This document shows positions 44,302-52,689 of a stretch of DNA of 64,000 bases, piece after piece. Positions within the stretch are counted from its first letter, which is position 1. Each line of letters starts with the position of its first letter. The translations under genes and the position numbers were made by a program. The DNA is from an uncultured Ruegeria sp. (lineage in GTDB: Bacteria > Pseudomonadota > Alphaproteobacteria > Rhodobacterales > Rhodobacteraceae): positions 62,001-126,000 of the forward strand of contig NZ_CANMFF010000004.1 in the NCBI RefSeq assembly GCF_947497005.1, given 5' to 3'. The notes under the pieces are model-generated. The model worked only from the letters and a program-made list of their open reading frames with translations. It did no database searches and was not told where the DNA came from.

Positions 44302-46432
44302 TGAGATGCCTCCCCGACCGACGCACATGTTGTGTCAGCAGGCTTTTGGGGCCATCTGCCGCGACTTTTCCGTGTTCAAGAATGATGACTCTGTCAACGA
44401 GATCCAGCAAGCTGGTTCTGTGCGTTACGATAACCATAGTGGAATCCGAGGCTGCGTTTTTTAGCCGCTGGATCACCTGGGCTTCCGTTTTGACATCCAT
44501 CGCGCTTGTCGGTTCATCGAGCAGAAAAACCGGTGGGTGGCCGATAAGCGCCCTGGCCAGAGCAATGGCTTGCCTTTGCCCACCGGAAAGACCTTCGCCG
44601 CGTTCCGCAAGCTGAAGATCATAACCTCCCGGATGGTTGGCCACAAAATCCTCGACACCAGCGATGCGGCCTGCTTCAACAATATCCTGATCTCGCGGCC
44701 GAATAGCTCCGCTAGCAATATTGTCGCGTACAGATCCGGAAAAGAGCCATACATCCTGTAGGACTGATCCGATGTTACGACGCAGATCGCCAGGGTCGAT
44801 CTGGCGTATATCCAGACCGTCGAATGTTACAGATCCGACGCGTGGCGTGTACAAGCCCAAGAGCAAACGCGCGATGGTGCTCTTTCCGCAACCGATTTGA
44901 CCCAGAATCGCAACCTTTTCACCGGGGTTGATGATGAAGGAGACGCCTTGCAGGGTATCCTCACTCTGTTCGGGGTAAGAAAAGTATACGTTGTTGAAGG
45001 CAAGCGTTCCTTTGAAATCAGACCGGTTCACCCATGACCGGCCTTCCGGACGCTCGCTTTCCGCCATCATCAACATGTTGAGGTTTCGATAAGCGCTTCG
45101 GGCTTGGTTGAGTCTTGTCAACGTCTGAGCCAACTGGCCCAAAGGGGCCAAGGCCCGTCCGGTCAGCATCACAGAAGCAACCAATGCGCCCATGCTGGCT
45201 TGGCCATCTGTGATCAGAAAAACACCATAAAAAACGATAAGTACCTGAGCTGCTTGCTGCGTAAACCCGGTCAGGTTCAGTGCGAATTGCGTGACAGCCC
45301 GGCTTTGAGCACCATGAGAGGATTGCCGTTCTATCGCTTGTTCCCACCGAGAACGCATTTGTCGGCCAGCAGCCGTCGTTTTTATTGTTTCGAGGCCTGA
45401 AACAGCTTCAACGAGTACTGATTGTTTGGATTGCCCGTCAGACAGGCTTTTTTCCGCCATGCGAGACAGGATCGGCTGTACCGCTAAACCTGTCAGCAGA
45501 ACCACAGGAACGGCCAGAGCAGGCACCAATGCCAGTTGTCCGCCGACTAGGTAAATCACAAATATGAACAACCCGATGAAAGGCAGATCGACGACAGCAA
45601 CAAGCGTCGCGGATGTAAAGAACTCGCGCAGGGTTTCAAACTCACGAATGGTGCTGGTCATGGCGCCGGTGGAACCCGAACGCGATTTCATTTGGATATT
45701 CAACAGATGGTCGAAAATACGCCGACCCATTAGTAAGTCGGCTTTTTGCCCTGCCTTGTCGATAAACCCTGCCCGCAGCAATTTAAGCGCGAAGTCAAAC
45801 AAGAGCGCCAAAGCCACACCTGCCGTCAGGGCGATCAGCGACTCGGTTGCCTCATTTGGCAAAACACGATCATAGACAACCATGATGAAAACTGACGTCG
45901 TCAAGCCCAGAAGGTTTGCCAGAGCCGCTGCGAGTGCGACTTGGGCGTAGGTCCATCGGTTGGCAGATAATGCCGCGCGAAACCAATGACCGGGGTAGGG
46001 TGTGTTACCAGCGGATACTTCGTCTTTGTGGTTTCGTCGGAACAGGATTGCGTAACCTGTGTAAGTGTCGGTCAACTGTTTTTCCGAAACTTCTCCAATC
46101 CCTTCTCCAATGTCCGGGTCAAATACCAACATGGCACCGTTTCGCGCTCGACCGTGGTAAACGACAGCCCTGTTCCCGGTCATCAGTAGCAATGCCGGCG
46201 CCAGGTTTTCGTCCAACTCCCCAATGCGTCGCTCGCCATATCCCGCCTGCAACCCTGCATTTTGCGCCACGGCGACTACATCCCGAATAGTCAGGTCTCC
46301 GTCTAAACCGGTTTGCGCCGCATGTATTGTTGCCAGTGTCAAAGGCCGCTCAAGTGTAGAAGCAATGTTCATCAGGCAAGCTTCGAAGCATGTCAAAAGC
46401 GGTTGTTCTTGAGTTGTTTTCGACATGTTCAT
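44285..46432 (-). CDS. Type I secretion ABC exporter with degenerate C39-like domain (LapB-like)
   Basis: The 715-residue protein has an N-terminal C39-peptidase-like domain (about 10-130) that lacks the QxxDCG catalytic cysteine motif (the corresponding region reads LLTCFEACL), so it should bind the substrate and not cut it, as in RTX and LapA exporters. A six-helix permease (about 155-440) and an ATPase domain follow, with ILGQIGCGKST, LSGGQRQAIALARA and FLLDEPTSAMD. It overlaps the TolC-like gene by 4 bases. It is the motor for export of the Ig-repeat protein in the same operon. Confidence 0.92.
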   Translation of the reverse strand: MNMSKTTQEQPLLTCFEACLMNIASTLERPLTLATIHAAQTGLDGDLTIRDVVAVAQNAGLQAGYGERRIGELDENLAPALLLMTGNRAVVYHGRARNGAMLVFDPDIGEGIGEVSEKQLTDTYTGYAILFRRNHKDEVSAGNTPYPGHWFRAALSANRWTYAQVALAAALANLLGLTTSVFIMVVYDRVLPNEATESLIALTAGVALALLFDFALKLLRAGFIDKAGQKADLLMGRRIFDHLLNIQMKSRSGSTGAMTSTIREFETLREFFTSATLVAVVDLPFIGLFIFVIYLVGGQLALVPALAVPVVLLTGLAVQPILSRMAEKSLSDGQSKQSVLVEAVSGLETIKTTAAGRQMRSRWEQAIERQSSHGAQSRAVTQFALNLTGFTQQAAQVLIVFYGVFLITDGQASMGALVASVMLTGRALAPLGQLAQTLTRLNQARSAYRNLNMLMMAESERPEGRSWVNRSDFKGTLAFNNVYFSYPEQSEDTLQGVSFIINPGEKVAILGQIGCGKSTIARLLLGLYTPRVGSVTFDGLDIRQIDPGDLRRNIGSVLQDVWLFSGSVRDNIASGAIRPRDQDIVEAGRIAGVEDFVANHPGGYDLQLAERGEGLSGGQRQAIALARALIGHPPVFLLDEPTSAMDVKTEAQVIQRLKNAASDSTMVIVTHRTSLLDLVDRVIILEHGKVAADGPKSLLTQHVRRSGRHLNVAAS

Positions 46433-47772
46433 TTCCCATTATTCCATTCCCCAAGCGATATCCCGAGAAGGTCAAGAATGTCGCCGGTGAGGCTCAGGGC
46501 TGCGTAATTGGTCAGAAAGAAACTTTGCTCAGCCAGGATTAAGCGTTCTTGCGCATTCACGTAGTCACGCTGAGCGTCCAGTATTTCGATCAGGCTGCGA
46601 CGCCCAATAGAGAATTGCGCGCGGGAGGCAGCAACACTGTCGGCATTGGCGCCAACAGCAACCCGGGCCGCACGCAGCCGTTCAGCTCCGGCTTTTTGAT
46701 CAGATCGAATAAAGCCCAGTTCGCGTGTGATCTCGCGAACGAGTTGCTCTCGTGCAAACTCGGCGTCTCTAACTTGTGCATCCGCAGCCGCGATAGCGGC
46801 ACGGCGTTGACCTGTGCTGTCCAATTCGTAGTTAACTGAAAGATCCACGCCGAAATTTGCGTCTCGGCTGTCGTCCTGGTTAGCAAATGCAGCAACCCGA
46901 ATGTCCGGTTTGCGTCGCGCTTGAGCCGCTGACCATTCGGCTTTGGCCGCCAACAAGCTTGCGTCAGCCCTGCGGACCTGAGGACTACTCATTACAATTT
47001 GGGCGTCACTTCTTTCCAGTGGCGGAGCGGGCACAGGAGGAGTCAAAGAGCCAGGCATAGTCCCAAACACTTCACGAAACCGCGCTTCAGCCCGATCAGT
47101 TCGTGCTCGGGCATCAGCCAGCCTTGTGCGCGCATCAGCCATTCGTGACTGAGCGGTTAGAACATCTGCATTCGAACCAGCCCCACCCGCTGTGCGGTCT
47201 GAAATCTGACGCACCAGTTCTTCATGAACCGAGACATTGTGGGCGGCAATGCCCAGTATCTTACGTTGATCAAGGACAAGTACATAGGTCTCAATGGCAG
47301 CCAACGCAGTGGCCGATGCCGTCTGAAGTTGATTACCCATGCTTTCCAGCACGCGTGCCTGTGCAGCCGTCAAATCACCTGAAGCGGCCCCACCGTCGTA
47401 GACCAATTGTGAGACCCTCAGATAGGGTGAAACATCTGCAATATCTGACTCAACCCGTTCAGACCGAGCATTGATGCCCAACGATATCTGCGGAAGGAAC
47501 GCGCCTTCAGCTGCGTCTCGATTGGCCGATGCGATATCCATCCTGGTATCACTTTGCGCCAGAGTTGGGCTCGTCTCTATCGCCATGCGCACCCGTCGTC
47601 CGAAGGTGCTTTGACTGAGTTTTGTCGATGGCTTTGTTGCCCCGGCCCCGGCGGTCCCGGGTGCAAAGGAAACAGCCACAGAGGATAAATCAGGAGAGGG
47701 CGTGCAAGCGGACATCAGTATAGCAAGCAGTGCAAGTGCGCCCCAACACACTATTGCTTTACAGGAGCGCAT
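46429..47772 (-). CDS. TolC-family outer membrane channel lipoprotein
   Basis: About 447 residues from ATG 47772, which is preceded by AGGAGGG and opens a lipoprotein signal (LLAILMSAC). The longer frame lies in the SapC gene. It has two TolC-type coiled-coil repeats (Ala/Arg/Gln-rich stretches near 140-260 and 330-430) and the end motif LIEILDAQRDYVNAQERLILAE. It is the outer-membrane duct of the type I secretion system. Overlaps the SapC-like gene by 14 bases. Confidence 0.9.
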   Translation of the reverse strand: MRSCKAIVCWGALALLAILMSACTPSPDLSSVAVSFAPGTAGAGATKPSTKLSQSTFGRRVRMAIETSPTLAQSDTRMDIASANRDAAEGAFLPQISLGINARSERVESDIADVSPYLRVSQLVYDGGAASGDLTAAQARVLESMGNQLQTASATALAAIETYVLVLDQRKILGIAAHNVSVHEELVRQISDRTAGGAGSNADVLTAQSRMADARTRLADARARTDRAEARFREVFGTMPGSLTPPVPAPPLERSDAQIVMSSPQVRRADASLLAAKAEWSAAQARRKPDIRVAAFANQDDSRDANFGVDLSVNYELDSTGQRRAAIAAADAQVRDAEFAREQLVREITRELGFIRSDQKAGAERLRAARVAVGANADSVAASRAQFSIGRRSLIEILDAQRDYVNAQERLILAEQSFFLTNYAALSLTGDILDLLGISLGEWNNGK

Positions 47773-48592
47773 GGTGACCCTCCTGCCAGCAATGGTCCAT
47801 GGTATTTTCTTTCTGTTGCGCTGTAACCAATGCGTCCAGAAACCCCGAAACGCCAGAAGTCGTAGGAGTTGGAGAACCACCAGTTACTTGATGGGCGCGG
47901 ATTTGAGCTTGCGTCAGCCACACACAATGGGTCAATGAAATCTGATGGGCGTGTATCAATCGTAGGCCTTTGTTCGAGGCGAGCAGAGACATGTGCGCTG
48001 AGGGAATTTTTCGCAAAGCGTTCTGGTCGACGCCAAAATGTCCGCAAGGAAATTCAACACCCTGGTAAGAAGCAAGCGGATGAAACAGTCCCATGTCGGC
48101 AAGAACACGACATAGAAGAGTTGTGTTTCCCACGGACTTGTTCAAGGTGCGAAAGAACGCCCAAACTTTTTTCAACTCAGGTGCCAGTTTGCCTGTTTTA
48201 TCAAAGAACACTTCGTCTTCAGGGTCGTCTGTGATCAGGCCTGAGGTTTCGTCGACAAGCAGCTCGGTATCACTATCATTCTGAGGTCCAATCAGTTGGG
48301 TTTGGAACGGAGCGCAACGCAATGCGGACGGTACATAAGTTGCCAGCCATCTGCCGTGTTCTGATACAAGTGGTGTCGGCTGGTCCTGTTGCATGGACAA
48401 AACAGCCACTGGGTAGTACCCGTGTTCAGATTTCCGGAAAGTGATCGGAAGGCTCGACGCCGCATGAAGAATTTCGGCTTCTACCACGGGGCATTCTGTC
48501 ATGCCCCGTGCGAAATCAAACGACGTAAACCGCCTCCAGAACCGATGCCCATGCCGTACACGAGTGACCGGAGTTAAGCCATTCTGTGCCAT
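47759..48592 (-). CDS. SapC-family protein in the type I secretion operon
   Basis: The 277-residue protein has features of the SapC family, first described with Campylobacter surface-layer proteins: ALCARA-like paired motifs appear here as SLPITFRKSEHGYYPVAVLS, followed by GRWLATYVPSALRCAPFQ. No signal peptide or membrane helix is evident. The gene lies between the giant Ig-repeat substrate and the TolC-like gene and is tightly packed with both (47 bases after one, 14-base overlap with the other). A role in handling or modifying the exported surface protein is likely from context, but no biochemical role is established for the family. Confidence 0.8.
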   Translation of the reverse strand: MAQNGLTPVTRVRHGHRFWRRFTSFDFARGMTECPVVEAEILHAASSLPITFRKSEHGYYPVAVLSMQQDQPTPLVSEHGRWLATYVPSALRCAPFQTQLIGPQNDSDTELLVDETSGLITDDPEDEVFFDKTGKLAPELKKVWAFFRTLNKSVGNTTLLCRVLADMGLFHPLASYQGVEFPCGHFGVDQNALRKIPSAHMSLLASNKGLRLIHAHQISLTHCVWLTQAQIRAHQVTGGSPTPTTSGVSGFLDALVTAQQKENTMDHCWQEGHHALL

Positions 48593-48639
48593 AACTGCCT
48601 CATGATGTTGATAATCGTCTGCTTGTGCGCTGGGCTGGA

Positions 48640-51600
48640 TTAAGCCGTTGCGCCAGTTGGGTCGGTGTGCAGGATATTATCTGTGTTTAGGCCACTCAGA
48701 TCGTTCAAGTCTTGGAAAATGGCCACGGTTTCGATGCTGGCATCGTCATTTGCCAAGAAGTCTACCTTGACCAAAACGCTGTTCGTTCCGTCGGTCGCCA
48801 TCACGTAAAGCTCATCCCCAGCTAGGGTTCCGGCAAAACTCTCTACGGCGGCTTCGATCGTGCTGGCGTTGAGGTCGGTGAGAACCGTATCGAGACCAAC
48901 AAAGCCGGTATTTGCACCCAAGGAATCTCCAACAGAGAGTAATTCAAAGCCCGTGCCATCTCCGCGAAGTGTATTGACGCCCAACCCATTGAACATCAGT
49001 GCATCCGTAACGTCTGCTGCGGGGCCGATTGTAAAGCCGGTCACAGTATCTGTACCGTTGCTGGTGGAATCTGCCTCAAAGATTACGATGTCCCGCCCTG
49101 CTGCGGAAACGTCAATGGTATCATCGCCACCACCGCCGCGCGTGATGGTATCCGTGTTCGCAGCGACGAGTGTGTCATCACCAACGGTACCGATTTCAAC
49201 AGTCGTAGGCCCACCATCCGATGTTCGGATTGTCAGCTCGATTGGTTGATCAAAGTCCTGGATCGTCATCGTGAACGCAACAAGTGGCTGAGATAGATCA
49301 GAAAAGGTGGTCGCGGCTCCGCCGAAATTCATCGTGTCGCCATTGCCTGGGCTGGCCAGAAATAAGTCGAAGGCGTTGTTTTCCGAAACTGATCCGGCGT
49401 CGAATGTGACAACTGAAGAGTCAAATGCGAGCTCTGCCGTCATGGCCAGGCCGGCCGATATATCTCTGTCTGCGTCGGCGTGGATAGCGAACGTGATTGT
49501 AGATCCCGTGCGCCCGACCTCTGATATCACGTAAGCGGCAGGTTCGTGGGCAACGGCCTGACCGGAGATCGGCAAGGGATCTGGTCCACCTGGTACCGTC
49601 GCTTGCGCTGAAAACATAAGGTCGTCACCCGCGGAAGTTGCCGAAAAATCGGATGCAGCGACAGTCAATGACCAAGACCCGTCTGCCGATACTGTTGCGG
49701 CTCCGACCGAGCTGCCGTTTAGCATGACATCCACCGACTGTCCGTTTGATAGCCCAGCGGATGAACCGTTCAGAGTAATGCCGGACGTTTGAGCGTCGCC
49801 AAGAGCGACAGCGTTGTTCACTCCGATATCGTTCAATGTCAGAATTGGGCGAAAATCAGTATTGATCGAGCTGCTCGCGACCGCAGAAGCGTTGCCAGCA
49901 AGATCGTCAACGGTTGCGGAAATGGGATAGTTCGTTCCATCAGAAAGAGCTGTAAGATCACTGGTGGGCACGGTAGCCGCCCAAACACCATTCGATACAA
50001 CTCCGGTGTAGGTTTGTCCGCCAAACGTTACCGAGACGGTTTGTCCATTTTCGCCGGTTGTCGTGCCTGAGATTGCAAGATCCGTACCTTGCTCTGTCAC
50101 GTCCAGAACGGATCCGACCGGCAATGTATCGATAGCAATCAAAGGTGCCGAAAAATCAGTGGCAAAGCTTGTTGTCGTTTGATTGCTATTTCCAGCTGCG
50201 TCAGAGATTGACGCATTGATGTCATAAGTCTCGGCGTCTTGCAGGCCGGATAGATCGGCCGCAGCTGTAACATAAGTCCAGATACCGCCGGACACTGTTG
50301 CTGTTCCAGTGACGTCCGTAGTGCCATCTGAGCGCACAATCTCGACCGCCACGACTGTTCCGTCCAGTGCATCTGAAGTTCCCGACACAGTCAGGTCCGT
50401 GCCTTGTTCAGATGCATTCATAACGGTCCCGTCCGATATGCTTGTAATCCCCAAGTTGGGTGGAGTGAAATCGGTGGAAAAGCTGCTGCTCGCCTGAGAA
50501 GCCGGGTTTCCGGCGGCGTCTGAGACATCCGCTGCGACGATCACAGTCGCTGCATCGGAAAGATTCGTCAGATCAATAGCTGGTACAATAGTACTCCAAC
50601 TGCCGCCGGAGACTGTTCCGACATAAGATTGCCCGTTCAAATTGACGGTCACGGTTTGCCCGTCTTCGGCAGTTGTAGAGCCCGAAATGGTCAGATCTGT
50701 TGCTCGCTCGGCTGCGTTCATGACTGCTCCGTCCGAGAAGCTGTCGATGCTGAGCGTTGGTGCGGTCACATCCTTGGAAAGTGTTACGTCGGCCTGCGAT
50801 GCCGCCAGGCCACTGGCATCGTTAACGTCGGCGGTAACAGAGAAATTGCCACCATCCGCCAGGGATGCCAGATCTCCGGTGGGGACGGTCACGTTCCATG
50901 TCCCACCGGTTACTGTTCCGGTGTATGTCTGGCCATCTAGGTTTACGGTGACCTGTTGACCATCCTCAACGTTGGCCGTCAGCCCTTTGATGATCAGATC
51001 GGATCCGGCTTCGGTTGCGTTCAGAACAGAACCGACAGGAAGTGGTGATATCGATACTGAAGGACCGGTCAAGTCCACGGGAACCGATACAAGGATCGGC
51101 ATGGCCGGATTGCCCGACACGTCCTCCACGGCAACGACAATTGAGGCCGGCACCCCAGTGGAAAGATTACCCAGATCGGAATTGGGGATCGCAACACTCC
51201 AGCTTCCACTTGAAGCAGTGCCTGTGTACACCTGCCCATCAAACGTGACGATGATAGTTTGGCCATCTTCAGCCGTTGTGGAGCCGGTCAAAGCCAGGTC
51301 GCCGGCCACGTCGATCAGTTCAATCGAGCCGCCAGCCACCGGATCCAGAGAAACGGTTGGTAAAGTAAAATCAGTATTAATGGTTGCGCTGTCTTGTGAG
51401 GCAGAGTTTCCCGCGGCATCAGTTACATCCGCGGTGACGGTAATTGTCGCGCCATCAGGCAGGGTCGACAGATCTGCTGCCGGAACAATGACGTTCCATT
51501 GCCCGCCGGAAACCGTACCCGAATAGCTTTGTCCATTCAGCGAGATAGTTACGGTTTGCCCGTCTTCAGCATCCGTTGTCCCGGTGACTGTCAAATCCGT

Positions 51601-52530
51601 TGCTTGCTCAATCGAATTCAAAACAGCCCCGTCGGAAAACCCGGTAATCGATAGGGTTGGTGGAATTGTATCAATATCGAACTGAATGGATTGAGTTGAC
51701 AGTTCCGTGCCTGAACCGTCCAGATGTCTAACCGTTACAGTTGACACGCCCTGAGGCAGTCCACTTGCTTCGGCAGCAGTAAGAGAAAGGCTCCAACTGC
51801 CGTCAGCGTTGGGCGTTACGGTTTTGACAAGCGAGCCTACAGAGACCTCAACGATCGTAGTTCCTTCGGGTGCCGCAGAATTGGTCCCGGCGCTGTTCAA
51901 TGCCGTGGCTTGAAGCCCCGCCAGATTGAGGCTTGGGTAGCTCGGTTCGGGTTGGGCTACGACTGGTTCAGGAGTATTCTCACCGCCACCTCCACCACCT
52001 GCAGCGGCGGCTGCACCGGCCAGACCCAGCCCGCCAAGTGCAGCCCCGGCGCCACTGAAGCCACCAACTGCTGCACCGGCTTCTGCCGCGCTGAACTGCG
52101 CGATTTCAGCAACCGCCGCCTCAGCGATCATGATTGCTCCACTGTCCAAAATCTGTACGTTTTCTGCCTCGACGATCATTGTGCGGCCGTCAGACATTTT
52201 AAGAAGGACATCCCCGTTTTTCAGCAGTTTGACGGACCGCACACCTGGAATTGTCTCTGCAAATTGGAATGCATAAAGTTCTTCTACAGTTGCCTGCGAC
52301 AACGCAGGCAACGCCATCAATGTAGACATAAGACCACCGGCCGCCCCTCGTCCCGCCCAGCGACCAAGCTTTCCATTGATCCATTTATGAACTTGAGACT
52401 TGCGGTTCGCGTCCGATGGATCAGCTTCCAGACGATTGTTGGACTCAGGTGCTTTGGTCATCTTGCCCTCACATGTAATGTCCGCGATCGCGCCAAAGGG
52501 GTTGGATGCGCTTTTTGACGATTTGCTCAT
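48640..52530 (-). CDS. Giant Ig-repeat surface protein with cohesin-like domain, type I secreted
   Basis: About 1296 residues from ATG 52530, which has GGGAGA 8 bases upstream; the longer frame runs into the divergent promoter. Order: polar N-terminus; a BapA-prefix-like beta segment (about 80-140, VKLLKNGDVLLKMSDGRTM); an Ala/Gly-rich hinge; about eight bacterial Ig-like domains of ~95-100 residues (about 195-990) with recurring DGAVLN, TDLTVSGTT, EDGQTVTV and WNVTVP motifs; a cohesin-like beta domain (about 995-1105, TFAIHADADR and AMTAELAFDSSVVTFDAGSV); and a C-terminal segment with GGGGDDTIDV typical of type I secretion substrates. No N-terminal signal peptide. First gene of the operon encoding its own exporter. 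Probable adhesin or scaffold. Confidence 0.85.
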   Translation of the reverse strand: MSKSSKSASNPFGAIADITCEGKMTKAPESNNRLEADPSDANRKSQVHKWINGKLGRWAGRGAAGGLMSTLMALPALSQATVEELYAFQFAETIPGVRSVKLLKNGDVLLKMSDGRTMIVEAENVQILDSGAIMIAEAAVAEIAQFSAAEAGAAVGGFSGAGAALGGLGLAGAAAAAGGGGGGENTPEPVVAQPEPSYPSLNLAGLQATALNSAGTNSAAPEGTTIVEVSVGSLVKTVTPNADGSWSLSLTAAEASGLPQGVSTVTVRHLDGSGTELSTQSIQFDIDTIPPTLSITGFSDGAVLNSIEQATDLTVTGTTDAEDGQTVTISLNGQSYSGTVSGGQWNVIVPAADLSTLPDGATITVTADVTDAAGNSASQDSATINTDFTLPTVSLDPVAGGSIELIDVAGDLALTGSTTAEDGQTIIVTFDGQVYTGTASSGSWSVAIPNSDLGNLSTGVPASIVVAVEDVSGNPAMPILVSVPVDLTGPSVSISPLPVGSVLNATEAGSDLIIKGLTANVEDGQQVTVNLDGQTYTGTVTGGTWNVTVPTGDLASLADGGNFSVTADVNDASGLAASQADVTLSKDVTAPTLSIDSFSDGAVMNAAERATDLTISGSTTAEDGQTVTVNLNGQSYVGTVSGGSWSTIVPAIDLTNLSDAATVIVAADVSDAAGNPASQASSSFSTDFTPPNLGITSISDGTVMNASEQGTDLTVSGTSDALDGTVVAVEIVRSDGTTDVTGTATVSGGIWTYVTAAADLSGLQDAETYDINASISDAAGNSNQTTTSFATDFSAPLIAIDTLPVGSVLDVTEQGTDLAISGTTTGENGQTVSVTFGGQTYTGVVSNGVWAATVPTSDLTALSDGTNYPISATVDDLAGNASAVASSSINTDFRPILTLNDIGVNNAVALGDAQTSGITLNGSSAGLSNGQSVDVMLNGSSVGAATVSADGSWSLTVAASDFSATSAGDDLMFSAQATVPGGPDPLPISGQAVAHEPAAYVISEVGRTGSTITFAIHADADRDISAGLAMTAELAFDSSVVTFDAGSVSENNAFDLFLASPGNGDTMNFGGAATTFSDLSQPLVAFTMTIQDFDQPIELTIRTSDGGPTTVEIGTVGDDTLVAANTDTITRGGGGDDTIDVSAAGRDIVIFEADSTSNGTDTVTGFTIGPAADVTDALMFNGLGVNTLRGDGTGFELLSVGDSLGANTGFVGLDTVLTDLNASTIEAAVESFAGTLAGDELYVMATDGTNSVLVKVDFLANDDASIETVAIFQDLNDLSGLNTDNILHTDPTGATA
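49850..51665 (-). repeat. Tandem ~300-bp repeats encoding Ig-like domains
   Basis: Six clear units of about 290-310 bases each code for Ig-like domains that begin with a Pro-x-[LV] strand (PTLSI, PTVSL, PSVSI, PTLSI, PNLGI, PLIAI) and end near STDFT. More diverged copies flank both ends. The units are not identical at DNA level, so they are old repeats, but the region could expand or contract by recombination. Confidence 0.8.
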
Positions 52531-52672
52531 CTGTTTCTCCCATTGGTTGCCGATGCGAACGGACCCGAAAAATTGAATTAAACTGAAACCGAACTTCTCG
52601 TTTTCACCACAATTCCGCTCTGGTTTCGGTCTGTGCATCTGGTCATCTTGTTGTCATTGCCAGGGGTGGCGT

Positions 52673-52682
52673 AGGAGGTGAT
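52673..52682 (+). promoter_or_regulatory. Full-length Shine-Dalgarno sequence of the dockerin protein
   Basis: AGGAGGTGAT is complementary to the whole anti-Shine-Dalgarno end of 16S rRNA. GTG 52678 and ATG 52681 overlap it, so initiation should be at GTG 52687 or ATG 52690. It implies very strong translation. Confidence 0.7.
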
Positions 52683-52689
52683 GGCTGTG

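Noticed and set aside
52010..52110. LapG-type protease cleavage site in the Ala/Gly hinge of the Ig protein
   Set aside because: The Ala/Gly-rich stretch is suggestive, but I see no clear TAAG/PAAG site and no LapD/LapG genes in the window.
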